NCBI RefSeq assembly: GCF_900116235.1
Contig: NZ_FPAA01000010.1
Coordinates: forward strand, 1 to 64,000
Origin: Marininema halotolerans
GTDB lineage: Bacteria > Bacillota > Bacilli > Thermoactinomycetales > DSM-45169
Direction: 5' to 3'
Length of the DNA stretch: 64,000 nt
The notes beneath the pieces were generated by a model that was not told the DNA's origin, ran no database searches, and saw only the letters and a list, made by a program, of their open reading frames with translations. The translations under genes and the position numbers were made by a program. This document shows positions 8,185 through 17,392 of this stretch, piece by piece (the stretch's first letter is position 1; every line of letters begins with the position of its first letter).

Positions 8185-9534
8185 ATGGGCAAATATTTTG
8201 GAACAGATGGGGTGCGAGGGGTTGCCAATCGTGAATTAACCCCTGAGTTAGCATATCAATTAGGTCGTGTGGGTGCCTATGTATTGACGAAGAATGGTGA
8301 AGAGGCAGGAACCCGACCGAGTGTCTTAGTCGGTAGAGATACCCGTTTATCAGGGGAGATGTTAGAAGCAGCCCTTGTTGCAGGAATGCTTTCCATCGGT
8401 GTCGATGTGATTCGATTGGGGGTAATTTCAACGCCTGGTGTGGCATATTTGACACGAGAGGGAACTGCTAGTGCAGGCGTGATGATCTCAGCTTCCCATA
8501 ATCCATTTGAGGACAATGGCATCAAATTCTTTGGCGCCGATGGCTTTAAATTATCGGATGAGATGGAGGAAGAAATTGAATCCCTCCTTGAACAAGTAGA
8601 TCAACTTCCAAGGCCGGAAGGTGCCAAGATTGGTCGCGTAGAGAGCCAACCCAAAGCGTATCAACGCTATCTGGAACATCTGCGGGAAGCCATTCAGACC
8701 GATCTTTGTGGAATGGATATTATCGTGGACTGTTCCAATGGCGCAGCCTCTAAATTAGCACCGATCTTACTTCGCGATTTAGGTGCCGATGTAACAGCGC
8801 TCCATGCCGACCCCGATGGCATCAATATCAATGTCGATTCAGGATCGACGCATCCTGAACGCCTTCAACATGAAGTCGTACAGAGACAAGCTCATTTGGG
8901 TCTTGCCTTTGATGGGGATGCTGATCGATTAATTGCAGTGGATGAGCGTGGAGAGCTCGTCGACGGGGATCAGATTTTATATATCTGTGGTAGCTTTATG
9001 CGTGAGATGGAGGAATTGAAGGGAAATACCATCGTTACGACCGTGATGAGTAATATCGGCTTCTTTAAAGCCACCGGAGCATTGGGAATACAAAGTGAGA
9101 AGACCAAGGTTGGCGACCGCTATGTCATGGAGGCCATGCGTGAGGGTGGTTTTAACCTCGGCGGCGAACAGTCGGGGCATATTATCTTCCTGGACCATAA
9201 TACGACTGGCGATGGGATGTTGACGGCATTGCAATTGTGCCGTGTAGTCAAGGAGAAAGGGACGACCCTTCATCTTCTGGCAGAAGAAATGAAAAAATAT
9301 CCACAAACCTTAGTGAACGTACCAGTCAAGGAGAAAAACGGCTGGGAGAACAACACCGTCATTCAAGGAAGGATCAAGGAAGTCGAGCATGCGTTAGGTG
9401 ATGAGGGACGTGTGCTCGTACGGCCATCAGGAACGGAACCATTAATTCGGGTGATGGCTGAAGGTCCTGATGCTGATCAGCTCAATGAGTATGTGAACGG
9501 AATTGCAGAGGCAATTCGAACGGAATTAGCCTAA
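8185..9534 (+). CDS. glmM: Phosphoglucosamine mutase
   Basis: Converts glucosamine-6-phosphate to glucosamine-1-phosphate on the way to UDP-GlcNAc and peptidoglycan. At 449 residues it is standard length. Motifs: SASHNP with the phosphorylated catalytic Ser (~103), the Mg2+ loop DGDADR (~243-248), the sugar loop GGEQSGH and the phosphate-binding RPSGTEP (~413-419). The ATG at 8185 is chosen because AAGGAGG sits just upstream; an in-frame ATG 21 bases earlier has no ribosome site. GlmM also binds and inhibits CdaA in related species, which fits the operon. Confidence 0.97.
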   Translation: MGKYFGTDGVRGVANRELTPELAYQLGRVGAYVLTKNGEEAGTRPSVLVGRDTRLSGEMLEAALVAGMLSIGVDVIRLGVISTPGVAYLTREGTASAGVMISASHNPFEDNGIKFFGADGFKLSDEMEEEIESLLEQVDQLPRPEGAKIGRVESQPKAYQRYLEHLREAIQTDLCGMDIIVDCSNGAASKLAPILLRDLGADVTALHADPDGININVDSGSTHPERLQHEVVQRQAHLGLAFDGDADRLIAVDERGELVDGDQILYICGSFMREMEELKGNTIVTTVMSNIGFFKATGALGIQSEKTKVGDRYVMEAMREGGFNLGGEQSGHIIFLDHNTTGDGMLTALQLCRVVKEKGTTLHLLAEEMKKYPQTLVNVPVKEKNGWENNTVIQGRIKEVEHALGDEGRVLVRPSGTEPLIRVMAEGPDADQLNEYVNGIAEAIRTELA

Positions 9535-9548
9535 AGAACATCAGACCA

Positions 9549-9595
9549 TGAAGGAGGGGGCGGAGGAATCGTCCTCTTCCTTCAACATTTTTTGG
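9549..9595 (+). terminator. Probable terminator after glmM
   Basis: GAAGGA...TCCTTC with an inner AGGA/TCCT hairpin, then CATTTTTT. The stem is interrupted, so its strength is uncertain. It would separate the cda-glmM operon from the independently promoted glmS. Confidence 0.5.
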
Positions 9596-9603
9596 TAGTA
9601 TTC

Positions 9604-9632
9604 TTTACAAGTCTGAAATATTTGCATAAGAT
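9604..9632 (+). promoter_or_regulatory. SigA-type promoter of the glmS transcript
   Basis: TTTACA (9604-9609), 17-base spacer, TAAGAT (9627-9632), about 70 bases before the ribozyme cleavage site. Confidence 0.6.
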
Positions 9633-9701
9633 AGGGATATGTTTGTTAAGGGGGTGAAGTATAGGAAAAAAAGTACACAAGCTTAGTACAAACTGTTGTT
9701 A

Positions 9702-9905
9702 AGCGCCAGGACTGCGGGACACGCAGTTGACGAGGTGGAGGGAAATCGATCCTTCGGCGGATACCTCCCGGCTTATGCATCGAAGCCGTGGAGCCAACGC
9801 ACAAATCGATGAGGTGACTCATCTGACAAAAGTGTTGGCGCGATGCTGTGTATAGGACAGAAGGTGTTTAAACGAGAGAGAACGGCTGGTAGCGACCCAG
9901 ATCAT
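9702..9905 (+). ncRNA. glmS ribozyme (GlcN-6-P responsive, self-cleaving)
   Basis: Matches the conserved glmS ribozyme: the AAGCGCCAG start, the core GTTGACGAGG, the segment CGGCGGATACCTCCCGGCT, and a downstream GGAG-rich P3/P4 part. By homology cleavage falls between A9702 and G9703. Glucosamine-6-phosphate acts as cofactor, and the cleaved glmS mRNA is degraded, giving feedback on amino-sugar synthesis. The 3' limit is approximate. Confidence 0.95.
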
Positions 9906-9933
9906 CAGATAAAAAAAGGGGGGCGCCACCAAG

Positions 9934-9987
9934 ATGACGTTTGTTGTATTGGTTGGGGAGTGCCTCCCCAATAACCAGGGGGTTTGA
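9934..9987 (+). CDS. Possible 17-codon leader ORF with a hairpin before glmS
   Basis: ATG after AGGGGGG opens a 17-codon frame that stops 6 bases before the glmS ATG. It contains a hairpin TTGGGGAG/CTCCCCAA (9953-9960 with 9964-9971) close to the glmS ribosome site. It may affect glmS initiation or be chance. Confidence 0.2.
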   Translation: MTFVVLVGECLPNNQGV

Positions 9988-9993
9988 CAATCT

Positions 9994-11826
9994 ATGTGTG
10001 GAATCGTTGGCTATGTTGGAGCGAAAAATGCACAGCACCTATTGGTTGAAGGTCTTCGTAAATTAGAATATCGTGGGTATGATTCTGCGGGGATCGCTGT
10101 GATTCAACAGAATAAAATAGCGGTTGAAAAGACGAAGGGGCCTTTGGCGGCGTTGGAAGATGAATTAACTCGCCAACCTCTCTCAGGTACGATTGGGATC
10201 GGACATACGCGGTGGGCGACTCATGGGAAACCGTCAGATGAAAATTCCCATCCCCATCTGGATGCCGATCATCAATTTGCTGTCGTTCATAATGGCATCA
10301 TTGAAAACTACATCGAAATCAAAGAAGAACTGCAAGCGAAGGGATACACCTTTCTTTCTGAAACGGATACGGAAGTCATCGCACAGCTATTGAAAGAGAT
10401 GGATGATGGCGATCTCGTTTCTACAGTAAGAAAAGTGATCCAACGGTTAGAGGGCGCATACGCACTGGCGATCACAAGTGAGCGTGAGCCTGAAAAATTG
10501 GTAGCGGTCCGCCTGGCAAGTCCTTTGATTATCGGTCTTGGTAAAGATGAAAACTTTATCGCCTCAGATATTCCTGCGATCCTTGAGCATACGCGGGATG
10601 TGTATGTGTTGGAAGATGGGGAAATGGCGGTATTAACTTCAGATCAAGTAGAGCTTTCCACCTTGGATGGAAAAGCGCTTCAAAAAGAGATACTACATGT
10701 GACATGGGATGCGGTTACCGCAGAAAAGGGCGGTTACGAGCATTTCATGCTGAAGGAAATTCACGAACAACCTAAAGCGATCAAAGATACGTTAGCTGGA
10801 CGTATCAAAGAGGGATTAATTGACCTGTCCCAGGATCTTTCTTTGACAGAGATGGATTTGAAAAAGTTTGATCACGTTCACTTTGTAGCATGTGGTACGG
10901 CATACCATGCTGGTTTAATTGGAAAATCGGTCCTGGAGCGGTTGGTTCGCGTGCCAGTTGAAGTGGATGTTGCTTCGGAATACCGCTATCGGAACCCCAT
11001 TATCACACCTTCTACCTTGGTTGTTGTGGTAAGTCAATCGGGTGAAACCGCTGATACACTTGCTGCCTTACGGGCAGCCAAAAAAGCGGGGGCAAAAACC
11101 CTTGGTATCACCAATGTGGTGGGAAGTTCAGTTGCACGGGAAGCAGACGAAGTATTGATGACCTGGGCAGGCCCTGAGATTGCGGTGGCTTCAACCAAGG
11201 CCTATACTTCACAGCTAATTGCGATTTACCTGCTAGGTCTTTACATGGCGCGTGTGCTGGAGACTCGAACAGAGGACGAACTGAAGCAGTCCACTGAGGC
11301 ACTTGTTCAGTTGGCAGTACAAGTTGAAGAACTGTTAACGGAAGAAAAGACGAGTGCGATTGAGGCACTGGCGAAGGAGATTGCCAAACATGAAGACCTC
11401 TTCTTCATCGGTCGTGGGCTGGATTATGCAGTAGTGATGGAGGGCTCTTTGAAACTAAAAGAGATTTCCTATATTCACTCAGAGGCCTATGCTGCAGGTG
11501 AACTAAAACACGGGACACTTGCTCTGATCGAAGAAGGAATCCCAGTGATTGCTCTGGCTACCCAGCACGATGTGATGGAAAAAACCATTTCTAACATCAT
11601 CGAAGTAAAAGCCCGGGGGGCTCACCTACTCGGATTTGGTCTTGAAGGGGATAAAGAACTGAAGAAATCGGTGGATCGGGTGATCACCATCCCCGACACG
11701 CTTCCATTGTTTACTCCCATTCTTGCAGTGATCCCACTGCAACTTCTGGCGTACTATACCTCAGTCTCCCGCGGTATTAATGTAGATAAGCCACGCAACC
11801 TTGCCAAGAGTGTAACGGTGGAGTAA
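9994..11826 (+). CDS. glmS: Glutamine--fructose-6-phosphate aminotransferase (isomerizing)
   Basis: Makes glucosamine-6-phosphate from fructose-6-phosphate and glutamine, the entry step to amino-sugar and cell-wall synthesis. 610 residues. The N-terminus MCGIVGYVG exposes Cys2 as the glutaminase nucleophile after Met removal; HTRWATHG and HNGIIENY belong to the Ntn domain (~1-240). Two SIS sugar-isomerase domains follow (~285-425 and 455-595; SQSGETADTL, GRGLDYAVVMEGSLKLKE), and the C-terminus ends KSVTVE as in other GlmS. Controlled by the ribozyme directly upstream. AGGGGGT precedes the ATG. Confidence 0.98.
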   Translation: MCGIVGYVGAKNAQHLLVEGLRKLEYRGYDSAGIAVIQQNKIAVEKTKGPLAALEDELTRQPLSGTIGIGHTRWATHGKPSDENSHPHLDADHQFAVVHNGIIENYIEIKEELQAKGYTFLSETDTEVIAQLLKEMDDGDLVSTVRKVIQRLEGAYALAITSEREPEKLVAVRLASPLIIGLGKDENFIASDIPAILEHTRDVYVLEDGEMAVLTSDQVELSTLDGKALQKEILHVTWDAVTAEKGGYEHFMLKEIHEQPKAIKDTLAGRIKEGLIDLSQDLSLTEMDLKKFDHVHFVACGTAYHAGLIGKSVLERLVRVPVEVDVASEYRYRNPIITPSTLVVVVSQSGETADTLAALRAAKKAGAKTLGITNVVGSSVAREADEVLMTWAGPEIAVASTKAYTSQLIAIYLLGLYMARVLETRTEDELKQSTEALVQLAVQVEELLTEEKTSAIEALAKEIAKHEDLFFIGRGLDYAVVMEGSLKLKEISYIHSEAYAAGELKHGTLALIEEGIPVIALATQHDVMEKTISNIIEVKARGAHLLGFGLEGDKELKKSVDRVITIPDTLPLFTPILAVIPLQLLAYYTSVSRGINVDKPRNLAKSVTVE

Positions 11827-11864
11827 GGGAATCGATTCATTGATGTTGATTCCATAAAAAACAT

Positions 11865-11914
11865 AAAGCACACGTGATCGATTATAATCAATGAATCGAA
11901 CCGTGTGCTTTTTT
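11865..11914 (+). terminator. Intrinsic terminator after glmS
   Basis: Stem AAAGCACACG/CGTGTGCTTT with an AT-rich loop that contains a smaller dyad, followed by TTTT. Confidence 0.85.
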
Positions 11915-11963
11915 ATTTAAGGTTGTAAGTATTGGACACCAATTAGTGTGAGGAGGTCTTTTT

Positions 11964-12251
11964 TTGAACTTAAAAATACAAGAGTATAACGTGGCGAGGG
12001 TGGATTCTGGTCCGTATGGGATCGTTTCGACAAGGGACGGGAAGGTATGGTTTACACAGCATCATGCAAACAAAATTGGCCACCTTTCGCTTATCGATGG
12101 CAGCATAAGCGAGTATGACATTCCGACACCATCCGCTGAGCCTCATGGGATTGCCTGTGATCCAAAAGGGAATGTCTGGTTTGCATTAGAGTGTAACAAG
12201 ATCGGCCATATTCAACATGGTGTGAACGATGGGAAGGGGGTTGAAGCGTGA
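11964..12251 (+). pseudogene. Virginiamycin B lyase remnant, internally collapsed
   Basis: The 95-residue product reads like the first blade of streptogramin B lyase (SGPYG..., DGKVWFTQHHANKIG, EYDIPTP) joined directly to its last blade (AEPHGIACDPKGNVWFAL). Full-length Vgb is about 290 residues and forms a 7-bladed propeller, so about five blades are missing with no frameshift, as expected from recombination between blade repeats. A good ribosome site (GAGGAGG) and TTG start remain, so it may be expressed, but a two-blade propeller should not fold as the enzyme. It overlaps the next gene by 4 bases. The Vgb assignment is from remembered family motifs. Confidence 0.65.
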
Positions 12252-12757
12252 GGGAGTCCATAGTGGTTACAGAGGTTACATCCATTGACGATGCATTAAT
12301 GGAAGATTTGATTAATCTGCTAATTGATGTGGTGGCCGAAGGGGCTTCCATCGGTTTTTTACCTCCGTTAAGTAGGGACAAGGCAAAAGCGTACTGGGAA
12401 AGCGTATGTAAACCGGATGTTATCTTGTGGATGGCTAAATGCAATCACAGGGTATGTGGAGCTATTCAAATGCACTTGCCGTTAAAGGCGAATGGGGCTC
12501 ACCGGGCGGAAGTGGCTAAGTTGATGGTTCATCCTCTCCAACGCCGAAAAGGGATTGGACGTACTTTAATGGCTACCTTAGAAAATCGTGCAAAGGTAGA
12601 GGAAAAAAGTCTATTGGTATTGGATACTCGTTCGGGTGATCCCTCCAACACGCTATACAAGTCTCACGGATACGTTGAAGCCGGTACCATCCCCGATTAC
12701 GCCATATCGGCAAATGGAAGGTTAGAAGCGACTGTATTTTACTATAAAAAAATTTAA
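12248..12757 (+). CDS. GNAT-family N-acetyltransferase
   Basis: 169-residue acetyltransferase with the acetyl-CoA loop RRKGIGRTLM (~98-107) preceded by AEVAKLMVHPLQ, and the motif-B segment TLYKSHGYVEAG (~137-148). The GTG start overlaps the stop of the Vgb remnant (GTGA), so the two were probably translated as a pair. The neighbour suggests, but does not prove, an antibiotic or small-molecule substrate. Substrate is unknown. Confidence 0.85.
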   Translation: MRESIVVTEVTSIDDALMEDLINLLIDVVAEGASIGFLPPLSRDKAKAYWESVCKPDVILWMAKCNHRVCGAIQMHLPLKANGAHRAEVAKLMVHPLQRRKGIGRTLMATLENRAKVEEKSLLVLDTRSGDPSNTLYKSHGYVEAGTIPDYAISANGRLEATVFYYKKI

Positions 12758-12780
12758 TATAAATTCATTGGCTGATTGAT

Positions 12781-12802
12781 ACCCTCATAAAGAGGGTTTT
12801 TC
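12781..12802 (+). terminator. Small intrinsic terminator
   Basis: ACCCTC/GAGGGT stem with TTTTTCT tail, downstream of the acetyltransferase gene. Confidence 0.7.
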
Positions 12803-12907
12803 TATTGTAATACGGCAATTTTTTTCTTGGGTTCCTCTACTTGCTTGGCTTTAGTTACTTACTCCATACACTTGGGATAGTGATGTTAGGAAAAGGAAGA
12901 GGATGCC

Positions 12908-14419
12908 TCACTCCTCCTGAAAGGGAACGACGGTGACCGAGAAGGTACCCGTAGCAGAGTTACCATTGTTATCGGTAGCCGTACAAGTGACAAGGGTTGT
13001 GCCAATCGGAAAGAAAGAACCTGAAAAAGGGGTACAGGAGATCGTAATTTTCCCGGGACAGTTATCCACCGCTGTGGGATCCAGATAATTGACGATGGTG
13101 CCCATAGGATTATTTGTCTCCACATCAACATCGTTTAGCCCCAGGAGCGAGGGGGGTTCGGTATCCCTTACCGTGACAGTAAAAGTACAGCTCTCTATAT
13201 TGGTCGTATCCACGTCACTGGTGGCAGTGCATGTAACCAAGGTTGAGCCAACGGGAACAACAGTAACATCGCAGGTGATCGTCACATTGGGGCATTGGTT
13301 TGTGGTAGGTAGGGGGACGGTTCCTACACAGGTACCGGGATCATTGGTAAGGGTAAGGTCGGGGCAGGTAAGTGGGTTGACACAAGCATTAAGAAGAACA
13401 GAAAGGGTCTCAGAATCAAGGTTAGCACTGGCAAGGTCCAACGTATGATTGTTATTAAAATCGCCTGCTGTGAGTGCATTGGGTGTATTGTCTGTTGCAA
13501 AGTTTGTTGGAGAACCAAAGGTACCATCGCCATTACCTAGAAGGATGGAGGCCGAATTAACAAGACTAGCAGTCGTAGCAAGGTCGAGGATTCCGTCGCA
13601 ATTGAAATCGCCACTCGTGATTCCATTGGGTCCGGTACTCGTAGCAAAAGCGGTTTGGGCTTGGAAGGTGCCATCGCCATTGCCAAGAAGAATGGAGACC
13701 GTATTATCAAGGAAATTGGTAACAGCTAGATCGAGGATCGCATTGTTAGTAAAGTCGGCAGCTAGGATGCATTGGGCATCTGTGCCCACATCATAGGTAA
13801 TTTGCGTCCCGAAAGTGCCATCTTGATTGTTCAGTAGTACAGAGATGGTATCATCAAAGGAATTGACAAGCGCTAAGTCGGGAAATCCGTCACTGTTAAA
13901 ATCACCACTCGTGATGGAGGTGGGATTATCTCCAACGGCATAAGTGGTTTGCGCCTGGAAGGTGCCATCGCCATTGCCAAGAAGGATCGAGACCGTACTA
14001 TCAAGGAAGTTGGTAACGGCTAGGTCAATGATCCCATCGCCATTAAAGTCTGCGGAGGTGATTCCACTTGGGTTATTTCCGACAGCGAAAGTGGTTTGCG
14101 GGCTGAATGTACCGTCCTGATTGTTCAGTAGCACGGAGACGGTGCCTGGCATCTCGAGATTGGCAACGGCTAGATCATTAAACCCATCGCCATTAAAATC
14201 TGCCGCAGTGATTCCATTTGGGTTATTTCCGACAGCATAAGTGGTTTGCGGACTAAAAGTGCCATCCTGGTTGTTCAGTAGCACGGAGATAGAAGCATCG
14301 GAATTATTAGTGTTAGCAAGGTCAAGGAATCCATCGCCATTAAAATCCGCCGAGAGGATAGTAAGGGGAGCAGTGCCCACTTCATAAGTGATTTGCGTTG
14401 TAAAATAGGGACACACCAT
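12908..14419 (-). CDS. FG-GAP/VCBS seven-repeat beta-propeller protein with two HYR domains
   Basis: 503 residues. Seven consecutive ~49-residue repeats fill residues ~18-345, each starting with a calcium-loop-like DFNGDG..DLA and ending ...VLLNNQDGTF or ...ILLGNGDGTF; repeats 5 and 7 have degraded loops (DFTNNAILD, DFNNNHTLD). Seven repeats fit a 7-bladed propeller. Residues ~360-500 hold two hyalin-like HYR domains, each with PxGxTLVTCTATDxxG. AAGGAGGG precedes the ATG. No signal peptide is present, unusual for this surface-type architecture; spore- or exosporium-associated proteins are one possibility. Function unknown. The DNA repeats make it prone to recombination. Confidence 0.85.
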   Translation of the reverse strand: MVCPYFTTQITYEVGTAPLTILSADFNGDGFLDLANTNNSDASISVLLNNQDGTFSPQTTYAVGNNPNGITAADFNGDGFNDLAVANLEMPGTVSVLLNNQDGTFSPQTTFAVGNNPSGITSADFNGDGIIDLAVTNFLDSTVSILLGNGDGTFQAQTTYAVGDNPTSITSGDFNSDGFPDLALVNSFDDTISVLLNNQDGTFGTQITYDVGTDAQCILAADFTNNAILDLAVTNFLDNTVSILLGNGDGTFQAQTAFATSTGPNGITSGDFNCDGILDLATTASLVNSASILLGNGDGTFGSPTNFATDNTPNALTAGDFNNNHTLDLASANLDSETLSVLLNACVNPLTCPDLTLTNDPGTCVGTVPLPTTNQCPNVTITCDVTVVPVGSTLVTCTATSDVDTTNIESCTFTVTVRDTEPPSLLGLNDVDVETNNPMGTIVNYLDPTAVDNCPGKITISCTPFSGSFFPIGTTLVTCTATDNNGNSATGTFSVTVVPFQEE

Positions 14420-14615
14420 AAGCTGCTTCCCTCCTTTTTCTCAGAATATGGCCCTATAGAAAAAGGGTGCTTGTTCTGTTTGTCGTGATTAAACTCATGC
14501 ATCGGATAGGGGCTCTGAGGTCTTATGGTGAGAGGGAAACTTGATGTGTTGGTGTGGGTGAGACCGTATTGAATGTCTTTAAAAATAGTCTCATAATCTA
14601 GCACACATTTCTCAA

Positions 14616-15302
14616 ATGATCATAAACATAAATATATGTAGTATTTTTTCGTATGAGTGGTTTAGTTGGTGCGAATCAACTGAATCACGCTTTTGCTATC
14701 TCTTGAGAAATGAGCTGATTTTCATTCTGCATGAAACCTATGATCAAGATGTAACTTTTCACCTTAAAAAACTAATCAATTCTTCCGATAGCTTGTTAGA
14801 TGTGGGATCAGGTTTATGCCAACAACTCCATCTATTTGAGTGCGCGCAGATCATTGCATTGGAAATTCATCGTCCCTATCTAGAACATCGTCAAAATAGA
14901 CTTCCTCATATCATACCCATTTGCGAAAACGCTTTGAATATGGGTCAATTATTTTTGGATCAATCGATTTCTACTGTGCTATTTAATGATAGCCTTGAAC
15001 ACTTTGATAAAGAAGAAGCAACTAAGCTGTTAGAAATGGCTGAAAGAATCGCAAGAAAACGAGTGGTCGTATTTACTCCTCGAGGATTTTTCCATCAACA
15101 AAACTACGATTTCTTCCAATTGGGAGGAGAGCAATTTCAAGCGCATCGTAGTGGATGGGAAGTAGAGGACTTTATCAATCGGGGGTATACCGTCACCCTG
15201 TTTAAAGGGTTTCACGATAATCGAAATCTCTCGTTTATCAAAAGCTATGGAAAAGATCATCCTCCCATTGATGCCATCCTCGCATGGAAAACACTTGGAT
15301 AA
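14616..15302 (+). CDS. Class I SAM-dependent methyltransferase (probable)
   Basis: 228 residues with motif I LLDVGSGLCQQLHLF (~61-75), an acidic end of strand 2 (IIALEIHRPYL) and a motif II-like segment STVLFNDSLEHFDKEEA (~118-134), as in methyltransferase type 11/23 domains. No substrate can be named. The start is uncertain: the ATG has no clear ribosome site, and the first ~35 residues are atypical (MIININICSIF...), so translation may begin further in. Transcribed divergently from the FG-GAP gene. Confidence 0.7.
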   Translation: MIININICSIFSYEWFSWCESTESRFCYLLRNELIFILHETYDQDVTFHLKKLINSSDSLLDVGSGLCQQLHLFECAQIIALEIHRPYLEHRQNRLPHIIPICENALNMGQLFLDQSISTVLFNDSLEHFDKEEATKLLEMAERIARKRVVVFTPRGFFHQQNYDFFQLGGEQFQAHRSGWEVEDFINRGYTVTLFKGFHDNRNLSFIKSYGKDHPPIDAILAWKTLG

Positions 15303-15674
15303 GAGCTGTTAGTGAAGACGAGTGATCGTTTAGTTTGGATTATCAAAAATTCGTCAACCCTTCAAGTTTAGGTTGACGAATTATACATAAAGTGAATGGT
15401 AAAATCGGAATAGAGGATTTATTCATGTGAACCTCAGGTTGAGAAGTAATGAATAGGCTTTTACATTGATAGGATAGAGAAGTGATGGGAAGTAGGTTAG
15501 AGGTTAGGTTTCAAGGCCTTGCTCAGAACTTATTCAAAAAGACATCGGAATGGCTATTCTCACTTGGAAGATACTTGCTTGATCGCTAACTATCAACTTT
15601 TTGTTTAATGATTTCACCAGTGATTCAGAGAGTTTGATGAAATGAACGTTATCTCGAATGAGGAGGCTGTAAGC
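15303..15674. other. Intergenic region with a 12-bp hairpin
   Basis: Perfect inverted repeat AATTCGTCAACC/GGTTGACGAATT (15349-15360 with 15372-15383). It lacks a T-run on the + side but has TTTTT on the - side, so it could stop antisense transcription. An extended -10-like TGGTAAAAT follows at 15398-15406. No gene was seen in the rest. Confidence 0.5.
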
Positions 15675-17294
15675 GTGAAAGGGCTATCAACCAAAGAACA
15701 TGAACGATTCGATGAACTATATCGAACTCCGTGTGAAAAGCGAAAACAAGAAATATTGCATGCATTCGCCAATACTGAAAGTTTGGATACGCTGATATAT
15801 TTAATCCCCTTTGCTATCAAAAGCGATGAAACCATACAAAATGCAGCAAGGGAAACCATTGACCACATTGCTTTTCAGCAGTGTAGAGGAGAGTGGATTG
15901 GTCTTGACCAATACATACGAAGATTGAATCCTTATCTCTACTACAAGAACTTAAGCATGTGGATAAAATGGCATCAACTATCGCCAACGGTTGTGAGATC
16001 GATGTCGATCATAGAGGAAGCAGATGTTAGTTTTTTAGGGCTATGTAGCTTTCACCGTAATGGATACGTAAGAGAAGCTGCGGTTGAAAGTTTGGCGGGT
16101 CATTTTTCAGGAAAGGAAATCCCGTTTCTACTTTTGCGAATGAACGATGGTGTGCCCAACATTCGATATAAGGCTCATCTCGCTCTTAACGTGCGTATAC
16201 GTATGGGGTCTGCAAAGTATTTTCTAAAGTTCATCCATCTGGTCAAGCACTTAGCTAAACTCTACCATCGAGAAAACTGCAGCGCGTTGGTGGAAGAGAT
16301 TTTTTCCCTTCTTCGTCACCCGGATAGTCAGGATGTTTTGATAAGTGGGTTCTATGAACAGGATCAGGCGGTTCGGCGATTCTCATATGAACTAGCAATC
16401 AGCCTTCCAGAGGTGGATCATCACTTTGTTATTTCCGAAGCATTGCGCCAGCATGATGGGATGATACGGTTACAGGTGGCGAAGTATATTTGCAAAATCG
16501 ATCAAATTGATGAGGTAATGCCTTGGCTGGAACGAATCAAAAGGGATACTTTCCCTCCGGTAAGGCAATTAGCATTACAAACCAGTGTCGAACGTTTTCC
16601 CGATCAGTCCTTAGCAGAGCTTCATCTTGCTTTACTTGATCGAAATAAAACGATTCGGCAAATGGCGCGTTACTATTTGCAAGGGGAAGCGGTCGATTTC
16701 CCTACTTTTTATCGAAGGAAATTAAAAGAGATAGAGCTGCGGCGGTTACCCAACGCCATCATGGGTTTAGGTGAGACAGGGACAAAATCGGATTCACAGT
16801 GGGTTGCCGCTTTTGTCAATCATGAACGTGCGAGGGTACATCGCTCTGCGATCAAAGTACTTGGAGTGCTTGATCCTAAAGGGTACATGGAGGTTTTCTT
16901 TCAGGCGCTACAATCCGATAAACGAGGGTTATCCCGTGAAGCGAGGGACATTCTCGCCGATCACGTAGTCCTGGGCCATGCTAATTTACTCGAGGACCTT
17001 TATTTGAAAGATCTCCCCCTACATGCTAAGAAAAACATCCTCTACTTGTTTTCCAAATTGAGCAAAGCAGACAATATCTTTTATTTCATTCGAGCATGTA
17101 ACACCCAAGAAGAAGAAACCCGTAAAGTAGCGATGAACTATATCATCTCCTGGATCCATGGCTACAATATGGACTTCTTTATAGCGATGAGTGCTGAAAA
17201 ACAACAACAGTTGAAAAAGGGTTTTTATGAGGTGAAGGAGTGGTTTTCTGCGGAGACCATTCATCAATTTGCCTTTAAATATGATCATGAATAG
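15675..17294 (+). CDS. HEAT-repeat protein of unknown function
   Basis: About 539 residues of alpha-helical HEAT/PBS-lyase-like repeats throughout (for example NGYVREAAVESLAGHFSG, DGVPNIRYKAHLALNVR, FPPVRQLALQTSV, RNKTIRQMARYYLQG, ERARVHRSAIKVLGVLDP). No signal peptide, membrane helix or catalytic motif is visible, so a cytosolic scaffold or adaptor role is most likely. GTG at 15675 is preferred because GAGGAGG lies 8 bases upstream; an ATG 33 bases earlier is in frame but has no comparable site. No partner can be inferred from the neighbours. Confidence 0.75.
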   Translation: MKGLSTKEHERFDELYRTPCEKRKQEILHAFANTESLDTLIYLIPFAIKSDETIQNAARETIDHIAFQQCRGEWIGLDQYIRRLNPYLYYKNLSMWIKWHQLSPTVVRSMSIIEEADVSFLGLCSFHRNGYVREAAVESLAGHFSGKEIPFLLLRMNDGVPNIRYKAHLALNVRIRMGSAKYFLKFIHLVKHLAKLYHRENCSALVEEIFSLLRHPDSQDVLISGFYEQDQAVRRFSYELAISLPEVDHHFVISEALRQHDGMIRLQVAKYICKIDQIDEVMPWLERIKRDTFPPVRQLALQTSVERFPDQSLAELHLALLDRNKTIRQMARYYLQGEAVDFPTFYRRKLKEIELRRLPNAIMGLGETGTKSDSQWVAAFVNHERARVHRSAIKVLGVLDPKGYMEVFFQALQSDKRGLSREARDILADHVVLGHANLLEDLYLKDLPLHAKKNILYLFSKLSKADNIFYFIRACNTQEEETRKVAMNYIISWIHGYNMDFFIAMSAEKQQQLKKGFYEVKEWFSAETIHQFAFKYDHE

Positions 17295-17392
17295 GGATAA
17301 TTAAACAGAATCAGATAGTTGGATGAAAATGTTGATATTGATAATGATTGAAGAAAGCTTTTATTTTAAGCAATCGGAGATGATGGTTAACG

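Noticed and set aside
13089..13796. Plus-strand frames inside the FG-GAP gene
   Set aside because: They are produced by the repeat structure of the minus-strand gene and lack ribosome sites.
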